Shown here: one piece after another, positions 8,902 to 17,517 of the stretch
Position numbering within the stretch: the first letter of the stretch is position 1
How the letters are laid out: each line of letters begins with the position of its first letter
Source of the DNA: Candidatus Poribacteria bacterium
GTDB lineage: Bacteria; Poribacteria; WGA-4E; PCPOR2b
Assembly (NCBI GenBank): GCA_003635265.1
Contig: PYIZ01000021.1
Location: 54,819-118,818, forward strand
Length of the DNA stretch: 64,000 nucleotides
Reading direction: 5' to 3'
The notes under the pieces: model-generated
Told to the model about the DNA's origin: nothing
Database searches by the model: none
What the model saw: only the letters and a program-made list of their open reading frames with translations
Program-made: the position numbers and the translations under genes

Positions 8902-11262
8902 CTACAACAAAAACAGCGAAATCCCAATGTTCGTGTACCTTTCTCCGCCCCCAATCGGTTCGAGGAAATTCTGGATAATATAATCACCGGTTATCAGCAA
9001 TCCCATCCGCTGCCCGAAGGCGTCGCCCTGCAGCACAAGTTCCAAAAAGCTAACAGTTCGGTTGAGACTCCGTTGTGAATCCTTGCGGTCCCGCCACGTC
9101 AAAAACTGTGCGCCGGCACTCAACTGTAATTGCGCTGCGACCTGATGGGTCAAAGTCAAGATATAGGCGTTTCGGATGGTATCAAAGGCAGTCCGTTTAT
9201 CAAAAGGAAAAGTATAGCCAATATTTCGATCACTCCGAAACGCTGGAGAGATGGTCAGGTCTTCACGAACTTTATAGTCGTAGCGGATCTGGTTAATCAA
9301 GGCAGTATCAATAACCCGCTGACGAGTGTGGAACAACGTATCCCGCTGGTATTTGAATTTGCTGCGAATGGTAAGGTTCTTGATATCTTGGTAATCGACA
9401 ATCATCGTGAAAATATTGCCGAGATACCTTTGACGCACCAAATCATCTTCAATCAACTCACCTGTACTCCGAATCACAACGTCATCAGGGATAATATCGC
9501 GAGATCGGCGAAAGGTGTAACGAAAAAGAACCGTCCCAAAATGAGGAATCGACTTCGGTGCGTAAGATAGGACATTATACCATCCTCTCGCGCTCTTGTG
9601 TTGAAGAATGAGATGTTTTTCATAATATCCGGGCAATACCGAAAGCCCTTCCACGAACGGCAATTCAACCTTGAGGTAGGTGTGGTGCCCAGAAGAGCCC
9701 TCGTCGTAATCGTAACGGTAGTTCGGTTTATCGTCGTCCTCAAGGTTGTCGGGTTGACCGTTGTTGTTGAAGTCGATTGATTCGCGGTTGAGACCTAATC
9801 GAAAACTCGGTGGATCCGCAAAAAACAGCAGAAAATCGTCGTCCCAATCCTTGACCCGATCGCCATCTAGGTCATCTTTTGTATTCCCCGAAATCAAAAT
9901 CTCCGGCTCGCGGGAATCCGCATAGGGATCATCATCGTCGTTATCGTCAATGAAATTTCTTGCCGTGTAAAAGGGGGCAATCCGTGTAACCTCGCTGCGC
10001 CAAGTCACCGGACCAAAATTCCGATTCACATCGATGAACCATGCGCCGGTTGTGCGATGCGCCCGCTTACCACTGAGGAGCGGATACTGTTTCGTCTGCA
10101 CATACCACGCCCATTCTGCCTCAATCGAAAACCCCAGCAGCGTCGTTTGGAGGTCAAATCCCATCGTCGCTTCATCGGTTAATTCGCCATATTCAAACCG
10201 ATGCACCTTCCGATTCGTTTCGTCCTTAATATTGCCCGGCGCACTTAACTCCACCTGAAAATTTTGATTGTCCGTTGAAAGCTCAACTAGGTAGTCATTG
10301 GCAACGTCAACCTCAAACTGGACACTGTTAATCTCCTGCGGGCTGAACAGGAAGAATCGGTAGGTAAACGTCCCTTCGCCGTCCACCCAACGTGAATTCC
10401 CGTCCCGCATACTGTCATTCGGGAACATCAACACACCGGGCAACTCCCTGCCACCGATGATGTCGTACTCCAAAATGTCATCGACAAAAACTCGGACGCG
10501 AAAAACCTTTGCGCCGCCGGGATTCTCCGGCGAGGCATCACTGAAACGCAGGTACAACTCCGGCGGTGGATTGGCAATCGTAACGCCGCGAAATGGATTG
10601 CTTGTGCGGGTGAGATCGTAGTTGGTAAAAAAACGATTCACATAGTTAAACCCAACCCTAGGCAACGGCACGGTAAACTCTGGTAACGCGCCCAATCGAA
10701 CACCGTGGGCACCGAGATTTGCTTCCGCCCTTAAACCCGCCATGAACCAGTCCGAACGACTCACAATATCTCGGTTTTCAATAGGCCTGACCCTGTCCCC
10801 GGATAGGGCAAAGGTATTGTTCGTTACCCGTCCTACAAACGCGGATACCCGACCTCCCGCTTTTGGAACTGTTATGTTCCAACGCGCTGCATCAAAGAGT
10901 TCCTTGTTGAGTGTGAAACTCGAAAACTTAGTCGGAAAGTTTCCCACAGTCAACTGATGCAGCACATTTTCGCCCGGAATATTGAAGGTAAAGAAGTTCC
11001 GATTGCTCGTCTTCTTCCGAAACTCTGAGTCACGGCGCAGGAGTGAGTCGCCACCCAACACACCAAAACTCGCTTGAAGTGTATACAACTCTTTCCCGCT
11101 CTTGTCGAAGACAGGGTTCCCCAACGGATCCGTATGTTGAGCAAGTACAGGCCGCAACAGACACGCCCACGCTATCAAGAAACTTGCTGCAACGCGAAGG
11201 GATTTAATGTGAGTCCGAGGCGTCTCGGTAAATGGCACTTTTGGCGTTGTCTGTCGCACCAC
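8902..11262 (-). CDS. Large outer-membrane-type protein with Asp-rich calcium-binding-like segment
   Basis: This is a 786-residue protein starting at GTG behind AAGGAGG. Residues ~20-41 form a signal peptide after a basic, somewhat long N-region, ending near PVLAQ. The rest is rich in alternating polar/hydrophobic strands and aromatic residues, which suggests a beta-barrel. Residues ~440-515 are strongly acidic, with DxDxD-type loops (DLDGDRVKDWDDD and NNNGQPDNLEDDD) like those of thrombospondin-3 or dockerin calcium sites. No named family was recognised. A role as an outer-membrane channel or surface protein is inferred from composition only. It is a single gene with no partner on its strand. 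Confidence 0.6.
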   Translation of the reverse strand: MVRQTTPKVPFTETPRTHIKSLRVAASFLIAWACLLRPVLAQHTDPLGNPVFDKSGKELYTLQASFGVLGGDSLLRRDSEFRKKTSNRNFFTFNIPGENVLHQLTVGNFPTKFSSFTLNKELFDAARWNITVPKAGGRVSAFVGRVTNNTFALSGDRVRPIENRDIVSRSDWFMAGLRAEANLGAHGVRLGALPEFTVPLPRVGFNYVNRFFTNYDLTRTSNPFRGVTIANPPPELYLRFSDASPENPGGAKVFRVRVFVDDILEYDIIGGRELPGVLMFPNDSMRDGNSRWVDGEGTFTYRFFLFSPQEINSVQFEVDVANDYLVELSTDNQNFQVELSAPGNIKDETNRKVHRFEYGELTDEATMGFDLQTTLLGFSIEAEWAWYVQTKQYPLLSGKRAHRTTGAWFIDVNRNFGPVTWRSEVTRIAPFYTARNFIDDNDDDDPYADSREPEILISGNTKDDLDGDRVKDWDDDFLLFFADPPSFRLGLNRESIDFNNNGQPDNLEDDDKPNYRYDYDEGSSGHHTYLKVELPFVEGLSVLPGYYEKHLILQHKSARGWYNVLSYAPKSIPHFGTVLFRYTFRRSRDIIPDDVVIRSTGELIEDDLVRQRYLGNIFTMIVDYQDIKNLTIRSKFKYQRDTLFHTRQRVIDTALINQIRYDYKVREDLTISPAFRSDRNIGYTFPFDKRTAFDTIRNAYILTLTHQVAAQLQLSAGAQFLTWRDRKDSQRSLNRTVSFLELVLQGDAFGQRMGLLITGDYIIQNFLEPIGGGERYTNIGISLFLL

Positions 11263-11480
11263 GTTACAGCCTCCTTTTCGGTCAGACAGTATAGAACATT
11301 ACAAGGAGACGTGTCAAGGATTAAGCGGGGACTATTGGCTTAGAGATATGTCAATATTATATAATAGAAAAAATATAATTCAGAAATATAGCTTTATAAC
11401 TTCTATATTACGGAAAATCAGATATAATTCATGGGACAAATGTGACTTATAGTCGATAGAATTTTGCTGCCAGATTTGAT

Positions 11481-11504
11481 AAACTTGTTAGTATGAACAA
11501 GTTT
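11481..11504. promoter_or_regulatory. 9-bp inverted repeat spanning the start codon of the HTH-nuclease gene
   Basis: AAACTTGTT (11481-11489) and AACAAGTTT (11496-11504) are perfect reverse complements. The ATG at 11493-11495 lies in the 6-base space between them. No Shine-Dalgarno precedes this ATG. The encoded protein begins with an HTH_3/XRE domain, so the palindrome is a natural candidate for an autoregulatory operator, comparable to the C-boxes of restriction-modification control proteins. Alternatively it is an mRNA hairpin that hides the start. Confidence 0.5.
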
Positions 11505-12431
11505 GACGAAATTCTGGATTTCCTTGGAAAAAAAATACGAGAGCTCCGGAGAGGAAAGAAACTTTCTCAGGAAGAGTTTGCTTTCCAATGCAACCTTGAC
11601 CGAACCTATATTAGCGACGTTGAACGAGGAAAGCGGAACATTAGTATCATCAATCTGCGTAATATTGCCGATGTGCTTGATGTTCCATTATCTAAACTCT
11701 TTGAGGATTTTTCTTCGACTGAATTATCGAGTATTGACCAAGATTTATCGCGTTATAAAATTAGAGCAAATTTCTCTACTTTCTGCGGTTTTACTGTTAC
11801 CTCCAATGATATTGCCTATGCAGCGGTAATGACTTCAAATCAACTACAGGCACTACCTTTCACACTTTTTCAGAGTATTGATCTGAAAGCACTAAGTGGC
11901 ATAGTTGGTGCATTTTTCGGTAGCCACCTTTCAAAAAAGGTTGGAGCCATACTCAATCCAATAGAAAAAGGGCACCCTGATATAATTCCACGTTCAGGAC
12001 AGAATGCGAGCGAAGCGCAACTACGGAATTATCCTGATGGGCTTGAAATCAAATCCACAGTTGGAAACGTTGCAAAAGGGAGCAACTTGCAAGCAGGGGA
12101 AGAAAGGTTATCGGTGCTCACTGGTTTAACATGGCAGGCACATCATCAAGAAGTAAAGCGGCTTTTAGGACTAGTAATTGATTTTGGCGGGCAGGTTTAC
12201 GCTGGTAGGCATTTCCCAATTATAACTGCAGCATTTTATGCTGGCAATCTAGAAACAGAGAATTGGGGGCAAATAAGTGGGACTACAGGGAGAAACACAA
12301 AAGTTACAGGTCTACGAGCTTCTGGAAAAAGAAAGATGGGAGCAGGATGGACGGTAATTCTTGATAAAAAAGAATATCAGCAGAAATATGAAAACTTATT
12401 GTCATTTCAGGTAGAAGATGGCAATAATTGA
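11493..12431 (+). CDS. XRE-type HTH fused to a PD-(D/E)XK restriction endonuclease-like domain
   Basis: This is a 312-residue protein. Residues ~9-70 are an XRE/HTH_3 domain (IRELRRGKKLSQEEFAF with the recognition helix NLDRTYISDVERGKRN). The remainder is not a regulator tail. It contains HPDIIPR (161-167) and, 22 residues later, GLEIKST (183-189), giving the PD...ExK nuclease core D163, E185, K187. It overlaps the downstream adenine methylase frame by 14 bases, which is a restriction-modification arrangement. The gene is visibly more AT-rich than its neighbours, suggesting recent transfer. I read it as the restriction enzyme of a type II system with its own DNA-binding, probably self-regulating, domain. 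The recognition sequence is unknown. Confidence 0.75.
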   Translation: MNKFDEILDFLGKKIRELRRGKKLSQEEFAFQCNLDRTYISDVERGKRNISIINLRNIADVLDVPLSKLFEDFSSTELSSIDQDLSRYKIRANFSTFCGFTVTSNDIAYAAVMTSNQLQALPFTLFQSIDLKALSGIVGAFFGSHLSKKVGAILNPIEKGHPDIIPRSGQNASEAQLRNYPDGLEIKSTVGNVAKGSNLQAGEERLSVLTGLTWQAHHQEVKRLLGLVIDFGGQVYAGRHFPIITAAFYAGNLETENWGQISGTTGRNTKVTGLRASGKRKMGAGWTVILDKKEYQQKYENLLSFQVEDGNN

Positions 12432-13182
12432 ACAGATCGAGTCGGTGTCCTATAAAATTCTGGCAGATCAAAGCCTACTGATAAAGACAATGTTTTACTA
12501 CTACGGTCGAAAAAAACAAATAGTCAAGTACTACCCCGATCCAAATTTTGATAGTATCATCGAGCCCTTTGCGGGTTCAGCAGCATACTCATTGCATGAA
12601 GATAATTGGAAAAAGAACGTCATTTTAATAGAGAAGGATGAAAGAGTAGCAAGCCTGTGGGAATGGTTAATTGCGAAAGCTACACCCGAAGAAATATTAA
12701 GAATGCCAGATTTGGAGATCGGAGAAAAGAGTTCTGAGTTTCTACATATTATACATGCTGCAACCAAAATGGCTTTTCAGTATCGGACGATTAAAATCAC
12801 TCCAGTTCTGGCAAGGAATTGGAGCATAAGTAAGCGGTATATAGCGAATAATTTATTTAAGGTAAAGCACTGGCAAATCATTTGTGGAGACTATACTGAA
12901 GCCCCGGATATTGAAGCAACATGGTTTATTGATCCACCTTATAGAAAAGAGTCTGGAAAAGGTTATAGATACGGAAGCGATCGGCTTGATTATAAGAGCC
13001 TAGCCGAATGGGCACTAAAGAGAAAAGGAGAAATCATCTGTTGTGAAGGTGAATACGGAGATTATTTGCCTTTTCAACCCTTGAGAAACTCAAAAGGTGT
13101 CGCTGGAAAAATGAGCAAAGAAGTGATTTTTTACAAGTCTCCTATAAAGGAAAATCAACTTACTCTTTTTAGATTCGGTTGA
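12418..13182 (+). CDS. D12-class N6-adenine DNA methyltransferase
   Basis: This 254-residue protein has the SAM-binding motif EPFAGSAAYSL (residues 49-59, the FxGxx loop of Dam-like enzymes) and the catalytic motif DPPY (172-175). It lacks the longer target-recognition insert of some family members. The frame begins at 12418, inside the end of the nuclease gene. An alternative ATG at 12490 (FYYYGRKK) would remove 24 poorly conserved residues and is equally plausible. Paired with the nuclease, it should protect host DNA at the same site. Composition is AT-rich like its partner. Confidence 0.85.
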   Translation: MAIIEQIESVSYKILADQSLLIKTMFYYYGRKKQIVKYYPDPNFDSIIEPFAGSAAYSLHEDNWKKNVILIEKDERVASLWEWLIAKATPEEILRMPDLEIGEKSSEFLHIIHAATKMAFQYRTIKITPVLARNWSISKRYIANNLFKVKHWQIICGDYTEAPDIEATWFIDPPYRKESGKGYRYGSDRLDYKSLAEWALKRKGEIICCEGEYGDYLPFQPLRNSKGVAGKMSKEVIFYKSPIKENQLTLFRFG

Positions 13183-13199
13183 CATAACATCGCTTGTGA

Positions 13200-13577
13200 C
13201 TAAATGTCTATCGCTGTTAGGCGACGCAACCGAGGTGGTTTGCCGGATTCACAGACAACAATCAACGGGGGTGTCCAATCAATCTCTGTGTTGAGGAGAA
13301 CTTGCAAATTAGCAATGACCTCTGAGGACGGACGATTTCCCGGACGTAAATGGATGATTCCGGTAATGGTTTGTCCCTCATGAACTGCCAGCGTTCCGAA
13401 ATCGGAATCGTGCGTCAACACAAATCGGTTCATCGCATACGCTTCACGCAGGATGTCTCGGTCTTCATATCTATTCCAACTTTCTTCGCGTCCAGCCACC
13501 ACATCAACCCCTTGCGCCCGCAAAAACTGAATGACGGAAACTGCAATATCTATGTCAGCGACAAGCGGGGGTAGCAT
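13200..13577 (-). CDS. DUF5615 PIN-like toxin
   Basis: This is a 125-residue protein with an acidic N-terminal strand (LVADIDI), a central region (YEDRDILREAY), and VLTHDSDFG at about 82-90. This matches the DUF5615/Mut7-C-type PIN-like fold in which the aspartates bind metal for RNA cleavage. It begins two bases after the stop of the DUF433 gene, the usual antitoxin-then-toxin order. RNase activity and toxicity are inferred from the family. It converges with the methylase gene across a 17-base gap. Confidence 0.82.
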   Translation of the reverse strand: MLPPLVADIDIAVSVIQFLRAQGVDVVAGREESWNRYEDRDILREAYAMNRFVLTHDSDFGTLAVHEGQTITGIIHLRPGNRPSSEVIANLQVLLNTEIDWTPPLIVVCESGKPPRLRRLTAIDI

Positions 13578-13579
13578 TA

Positions 13580-13837
13580 TTAAGCTCTATCACGGGTAGT
13601 TGGAAGATCGATTATCACTCCATTGCGGAGTGCCCACGAAGGATAAGTGCGCCCCGCAGCATACGCTTGTACCGCTTGGATGTTTTCTTCGTTCAACTCC
13701 GGGTAGTCTGCGATAATCTCTGCCTTAGACATACCGCTAGCGAGCAGCCCCAACACATGCTCTACGCTAAGGCGAGTTCCTTCGATAATCGGTTTGCCAT
13801 CAAGAATTTCTGGATTGACGACAATTTTAGCCATCAT
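13580..13837 (-). CDS. DUF433 antitoxin
   Basis: This 85-residue protein has the clear DUF433 pattern: ILDGKPIIEGTRLSVEHVL, then LLASGMSKAEIIADYPELNEENIQAV. DUF433 proteins are winged-helix antitoxins of the VapB45 type. They usually precede a DUF5615 toxin, as here. The ATG follows GGGAGGTGCA. Such antitoxins normally repress their own promoter, but no operator could be picked out in the short upstream gap. Confidence 0.88.
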   Translation of the reverse strand: MMAKIVVNPEILDGKPIIEGTRLSVEHVLGLLASGMSKAEIIADYPELNEENIQAVQAYAAGRTYPSWALRNGVIIDLPTTRDRA

Positions 13838-13898
13838 TGCACCTCCCTTGAGAAGTTTTTAGTTTCGATTCCCACCACTTTTGTCAGTTTATCAATAT

Positions 13899-15953
13899 TC
13901 ATGTCTGCGGTAGTGTTAGCATAGCAGCGATATCTTTTGGCAGCTGAACGCCATTTCTCTCCTCAAAGTCCTCAACACTTTCGTAGTCATTACGAAACGC
14001 AGTAATGATATTTATTCCCTTGTTTCTGGCAACAGTCAGGTCTGACTCGGCTCTCTCCCATTCTCTCAGACGTAACCACGCCACGCCGCGATTGTAATAG
14101 GCCGGGGCAAGCTCAGGATTCAATCCTATCGCCGGGTTGTAGTCTTTGATGGCACGGATTACGGCACGCTTAGAAGTTGGCGAGTCCGGTCGGAGCGTCA
14201 AACCGTCAACTTCGTCTTTGACCCCGTAAGCCCTGCCACGATTGTTATAGGCTATGGCATAGTCAGGATTCAGCTCTATCGCTCTGGTGAAGTCTGCGAC
14301 GGCAGAATCATACTCCTCTTTTAAGCAGTACGTAACACCTCGATTGTTATAGGCTTCGGCATAATCGGGATTCAGCTCTATCGCTCTGGTGAAGTCTGCG
14401 ACGGCAGAATCATATTCCTCTATTAAGTAGTATGCCCCACCACGACTGTTATGGGCCTCGGCATCATTGGATTTTAAGTCTATCATTTTGGTAAAGTCTA
14501 CGATGGCACGGTCATAATCGCCCTTTACTCCGTAAGCCAATCCACGATTGTAATAAGCATCAACATAACCGGGTGTCAAGTTTATAGCTTTGGTATGGTC
14601 TCCGATCGCGCGGTCATATTCTCCTTTGTCTTTATAAGTATTGCCACGATTATTGTAGGCATCGGCATAATCGCGTTTTAATTCTATTGCTCTATTAAAA
14701 TCCTTAATAGCCCGGTCAAAATCCCCTTTATTTTTGTAAGCAATGCCGCGATTGTTATAGTACCCGGCATCATCTCGTTTTAATCTTATTACCTTATTAT
14801 AATCTATGATGGCACGGTCATAATCCCCTTTTTTGCCATAAGCAATACCGCGATGATTATATACCTCAATGCTGGGTTTTAGTTTTATCGCCGTGCTATA
14901 GTCTTCGATGGCACGGTCATAATATCCTTTATGTATATAAACACTAGCGCGATTGTTATAGGCATCAGCATAATCGGATTTCAAGTCTATCGCCGTGTCC
15001 AAGGCACCGATGGCACGGTCATAATCCCCTTTTTTAATGGAAGCGCTACCGTAATTGTAATAGGCCCCGGCATAATCAGGCTTCAGGTTTATAACTTTAG
15101 CAAAATCTTTAATGGCCCGGTCATAATCCCCTTTTTTGTCATAAGCAACACCACGATGGGTATAAGTGTCCGCATAATTCGGATTCAGGCCTATCGCTTT
15201 GGTGTAGTCTTTAATGGCATGGTTAAAATCGCCTTTTTTGTCGTAAGCCCTACCGCGATTGTTATAGGCAGCATAATTGGGTTTCAAATCTATGGCAGTG
15301 TTAAAGTCTTCAATAGCACGGTCAAGATTACCTTTTTCGACATAGGTCACACCGCGATTATTATAAACATCAGCATTATTCAAGTTGAGTTCAATTGCAT
15401 GTGAGTAACGTTCTATCGCCATGTCAATTTGCCCGAGCATCATGAAAACATTACCCTGTTGGAATGCTAATTCAGCACGTAGTTCTTTTTCAGATGTTTC
15501 AGACGACGAATCCACCTGAGCTTGCATTTCCTCAACGACTTTTCGGATACCGTTCACCACATCTTGCCAACCCTCATCCTCAGACGACCACGCATTAATA
15601 GGCTTGCCCTTGTCGGGAAAGGCTTGAAACTCGCTGAGTTGATGATGTTTCCAATCACAATGCTCAAGGATTATCGGGATGATCCTTATGTCGGAACTTA
15701 CCGCTTCTGCCAATTCTTTATTACAGTTTTTAGACGCAAGACTCGCAGCAGAGACCAGATAGAGAAGTATATCCGAATCAGCAAGGTGTTTGAAAATATC
15801 TTCATGCCACTTGGTGCCTCCGGTCATTTCAGCATCATGCCAAGTCACTAGCTCGTTCCGTTGCTGCATCACAGCAAGGCGCATTATCAATTCGTCCTTA
15901 GCCGTCGTATTTTTATGTGCGTAAGTAATGAATCCTTTTAGTGGTCTGCTCAT
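13899..15953 (-). CDS. TIR domain protein with 14 TPR repeats
   Basis: This is a 684-residue protein. Residues 1-~140 are a TIR domain: FITYAHKN (8-15), a WHD at 38-40, DILLYLVSAASLAS (61-74), and NCNKE with Glu80 at the position of the NADase catalytic Glu. IIPIILEHCDW follows. Residues ~157-640 hold fourteen TPRs of ~34 residues (consensus AYNNRGxAYxxKGDYDRAIxDFxxAIxLxPDY). The thirteenth is interrupted by an insertion of about 15 residues. TIR-TPR proteins in bacteria are candidate antiphage effectors that deplete NAD or make a signalling nucleotide, with the TPRs as sensor or scaffold. It sits beside a restriction-modification system and a toxin-antitoxin pair, which supports a defence role. 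Confidence 0.85.
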   Translation of the reverse strand: MSRPLKGFITYAHKNTTAKDELIMRLAVMQQRNELVTWHDAEMTGGTKWHEDIFKHLADSDILLYLVSAASLASKNCNKELAEAVSSDIRIIPIILEHCDWKHHQLSEFQAFPDKGKPINAWSSEDEGWQDVVNGIRKVVEEMQAQVDSSSETSEKELRAELAFQQGNVFMMLGQIDMAIERYSHAIELNLNNADVYNNRGVTYVEKGNLDRAIEDFNTAIDLKPNYAAYNNRGRAYDKKGDFNHAIKDYTKAIGLNPNYADTYTHRGVAYDKKGDYDRAIKDFAKVINLKPDYAGAYYNYGSASIKKGDYDRAIGALDTAIDLKSDYADAYNNRASVYIHKGYYDRAIEDYSTAIKLKPSIEVYNHRGIAYGKKGDYDRAIIDYNKVIRLKRDDAGYYNNRGIAYKNKGDFDRAIKDFNRAIELKRDYADAYNNRGNTYKDKGEYDRAIGDHTKAINLTPGYVDAYYNRGLAYGVKGDYDRAIVDFTKMIDLKSNDAEAHNSRGGAYYLIEEYDSAVADFTRAIELNPDYAEAYNNRGVTYCLKEEYDSAVADFTRAIELNPDYAIAYNNRGRAYGVKDEVDGLTLRPDSPTSKRAVIRAIKDYNPAIGLNPELAPAYYNRGVAWLRLREWERAESDLTVARNKGINIITAFRNDYESVEDFEERNGVQLPKDIAAMLTLPQT

Positions 15954-16044
15954 CCTGTTTCCTCTGTTTGCATCTATATCTACTAGATTTTAGAACTCTC
16001 CATATTTTTAGACGTATCCGTTCCTGTCCTGTTTATCCTTCAAT

Positions 16045-16063
16045 TCCCGATGAAGCATCGGGA
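16045..16063. repeat. Dispersed palindrome, tcccgat-atcggga family
   Basis: The palindrome tcccgatgaagcatcggga lies between the cytochrome b and TIR-TPR genes. It belongs to the most widely scattered repeat of the window. Other members are at 8780, 20240-20325, 33660-33780, 42325-42365, 43105, 50475-50635 and 63880-63908. Confidence 0.75.
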
Positions 16064-16097
16064 CTAAGAAGCCTGAAAATCCTGATTCAGACAATCT

Positions 16098-17261
16098 CTA
16101 ATCCAACCCAAAATCAAAAACTGCCTCTTCCTCCGTTTCCTTCTGAGCCTCACCTTGCCCCGACTCCGCCTGTTCAACCGCGGTGGGTTCTTCAGGAACA
16201 GGCTCCAGCCTAGGCGCAATTGCCCCAAGAATGGTAAGCAACACAATCAGCACAACCGACAGACAGGTGACTGTAAGCGCAACCGGGCGTTTCAGCAAAG
16301 ATGTCCGTTCTTCTTTCCTGTCCAAAAAGGGAAGGAACAGGAGCAGAATAAACCCAACGGTGGGTATGACAAAAGTGCCAAGCACCTCAAGAGGTCCCTC
16401 AAAATACTTGAGCAACTGAAACAAAAACAGGAAATACCACTCCGGGCGCGGGTCATAACTGGCATCGGTAGGATCGGCGAGTTCTTCAAGCGGCACAGGG
16501 ATAAAGATCGCCATCGCAGCGAGAATGACAAATAGGATAAGGATCGCGACCGCATCCTCAAAAAGCTGATCCGGATAAAACGGTTTGCCCGACCGCATAT
16601 CTTCGGGAGCATTCTTGGGGGTTCCCGCCGAACCGTAATAACGCACAAAAAACAGATGCACGGCGACCAACCCAAAAGCGAGCCACGGCAGCCAGATCGT
16701 GTGCAGCGCATAAAACCGAGTGAGCGTAACAGCACCGACCTCCTCCCCGCCGCGGAGCACCTTCGCGACAAACTCCCCGATGACAGGAGCCGTGCCAGCA
16801 ATTTTAACGCCGACCACAGTTGCCCAGTACGCCTTCTGATCCCACGGCAGCAGGTAACCTGTGAAACCGAATCCCAACACAACCAAGAACATCAAGACTC
16901 CGGTCACCCACGTCATTTCTCTCGGCGGTTTATAGGAGGCGTAAGCGACAACGCGCAGTAGGTGCAGGAACACAACAATCACCATCGCACTCGCACCCCA
17001 ATGGTGCAACCCCCGCACAAATCCGCCGAAAAGCACTTCCCTACTGATGTATTTCACGGCGTTATAAGCGTGATCGGGCGAGGGCGAATAGTAAAACGCT
17101 AAAAACGCTCCGGTAACTGCCTGAAGAATCAGCAGAAACGCTGCCATGCTCCCCAGAGAGAAAAGCCAGTTGATGTGCTTCGGCAGCGGCTTTCTGAAGT
17201 GATTTTCCACATCCCTGAGAGGCAACCGATCCGCCAAAAATGCACCCACTCGATTTTTCAT
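16098..17261 (-). CDS. Cytochrome b / b6 type membrane subunit
   Basis: This 387-residue protein starts at the ATG at 17261, preceded by AAGGAGGAATCAGACCG. The open frame runs further upstream but without cytochrome b similarity. It has the b-type core: haem-binding His in GLHHWGAS and HLLRVVAY, then LPWDQKAYWATVV and YALHTIWLPW. FVRYYGSAGTP and the Qo-site PEWY motif in PRPEWYFLFLFQLLKYF follow, so both the cytochrome b6 and subunit-IV parts are in one chain. The C-terminal tail is acidic (PEEPTAVEQ...EEEA). It is the quinol-oxidising membrane subunit of a bc-type complex. No Rieske or cytochrome c gene adjoins it in the window. Confidence 0.9.
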   Translation of the reverse strand: MKNRVGAFLADRLPLRDVENHFRKPLPKHINWLFSLGSMAAFLLILQAVTGAFLAFYYSPSPDHAYNAVKYISREVLFGGFVRGLHHWGASAMVIVVFLHLLRVVAYASYKPPREMTWVTGVLMFLVVLGFGFTGYLLPWDQKAYWATVVGVKIAGTAPVIGEFVAKVLRGGEEVGAVTLTRFYALHTIWLPWLAFGLVAVHLFFVRYYGSAGTPKNAPEDMRSGKPFYPDQLFEDAVAILILFVILAAMAIFIPVPLEELADPTDASYDPRPEWYFLFLFQLLKYFEGPLEVLGTFVIPTVGFILLLFLPFLDRKEERTSLLKRPVALTVTCLSVVLIVLLTILGAIAPRLEPVPEEPTAVEQAESGQGEAQKETEEEAVFDFGLD

Positions 17262-17517
17262 CGGTCTGATTCCTCCTTGAAAACGGGCTCGGTTAAAATA
17301 GCGTTGACCTTTGCGTAAATTATACAACCGGAGCCGCCAAAACTCAATATCAAAACCGAATCGTTCGTATTGACAACCTCTGAAAACTGTCATAAAATGC
17401 GTACAAATTTCGGGCTGGTTCAAAATTCCGCTGACAATTTTCTGACCGATCAGACCAAACTCACGCCAAAAGAACCATCCCTAGATCCTAATTCATCACC
17501 ACCACGGAGGTATCGTT

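Noticed and set aside
8902..9743. Several 60-145 codon open frames on the plus strand under the large outer-membrane gene
   Set aside because: They overlap a well-supported 786-codon gene on the other strand and lack ribosome sites or recognisable products.
13855..13880. ttcgattcccacc as a possible tRNA T-arm end
   Set aside because: No matching acceptor, D-arm or anticodon stem could be found around it on either strand.
14931..15404. 157-codon open frame on the plus strand inside the TIR-TPR gene
   Set aside because: It is the antisense shadow of the repetitive TPR coding sequence, with periodic composition and no ribosome site.
17262..17423. N-terminal 54-residue extension of cytochrome b
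   Set aside because: Not hydrophobic or conserved-looking, and the ATG at 17261 has a strong Shine-Dalgarno.
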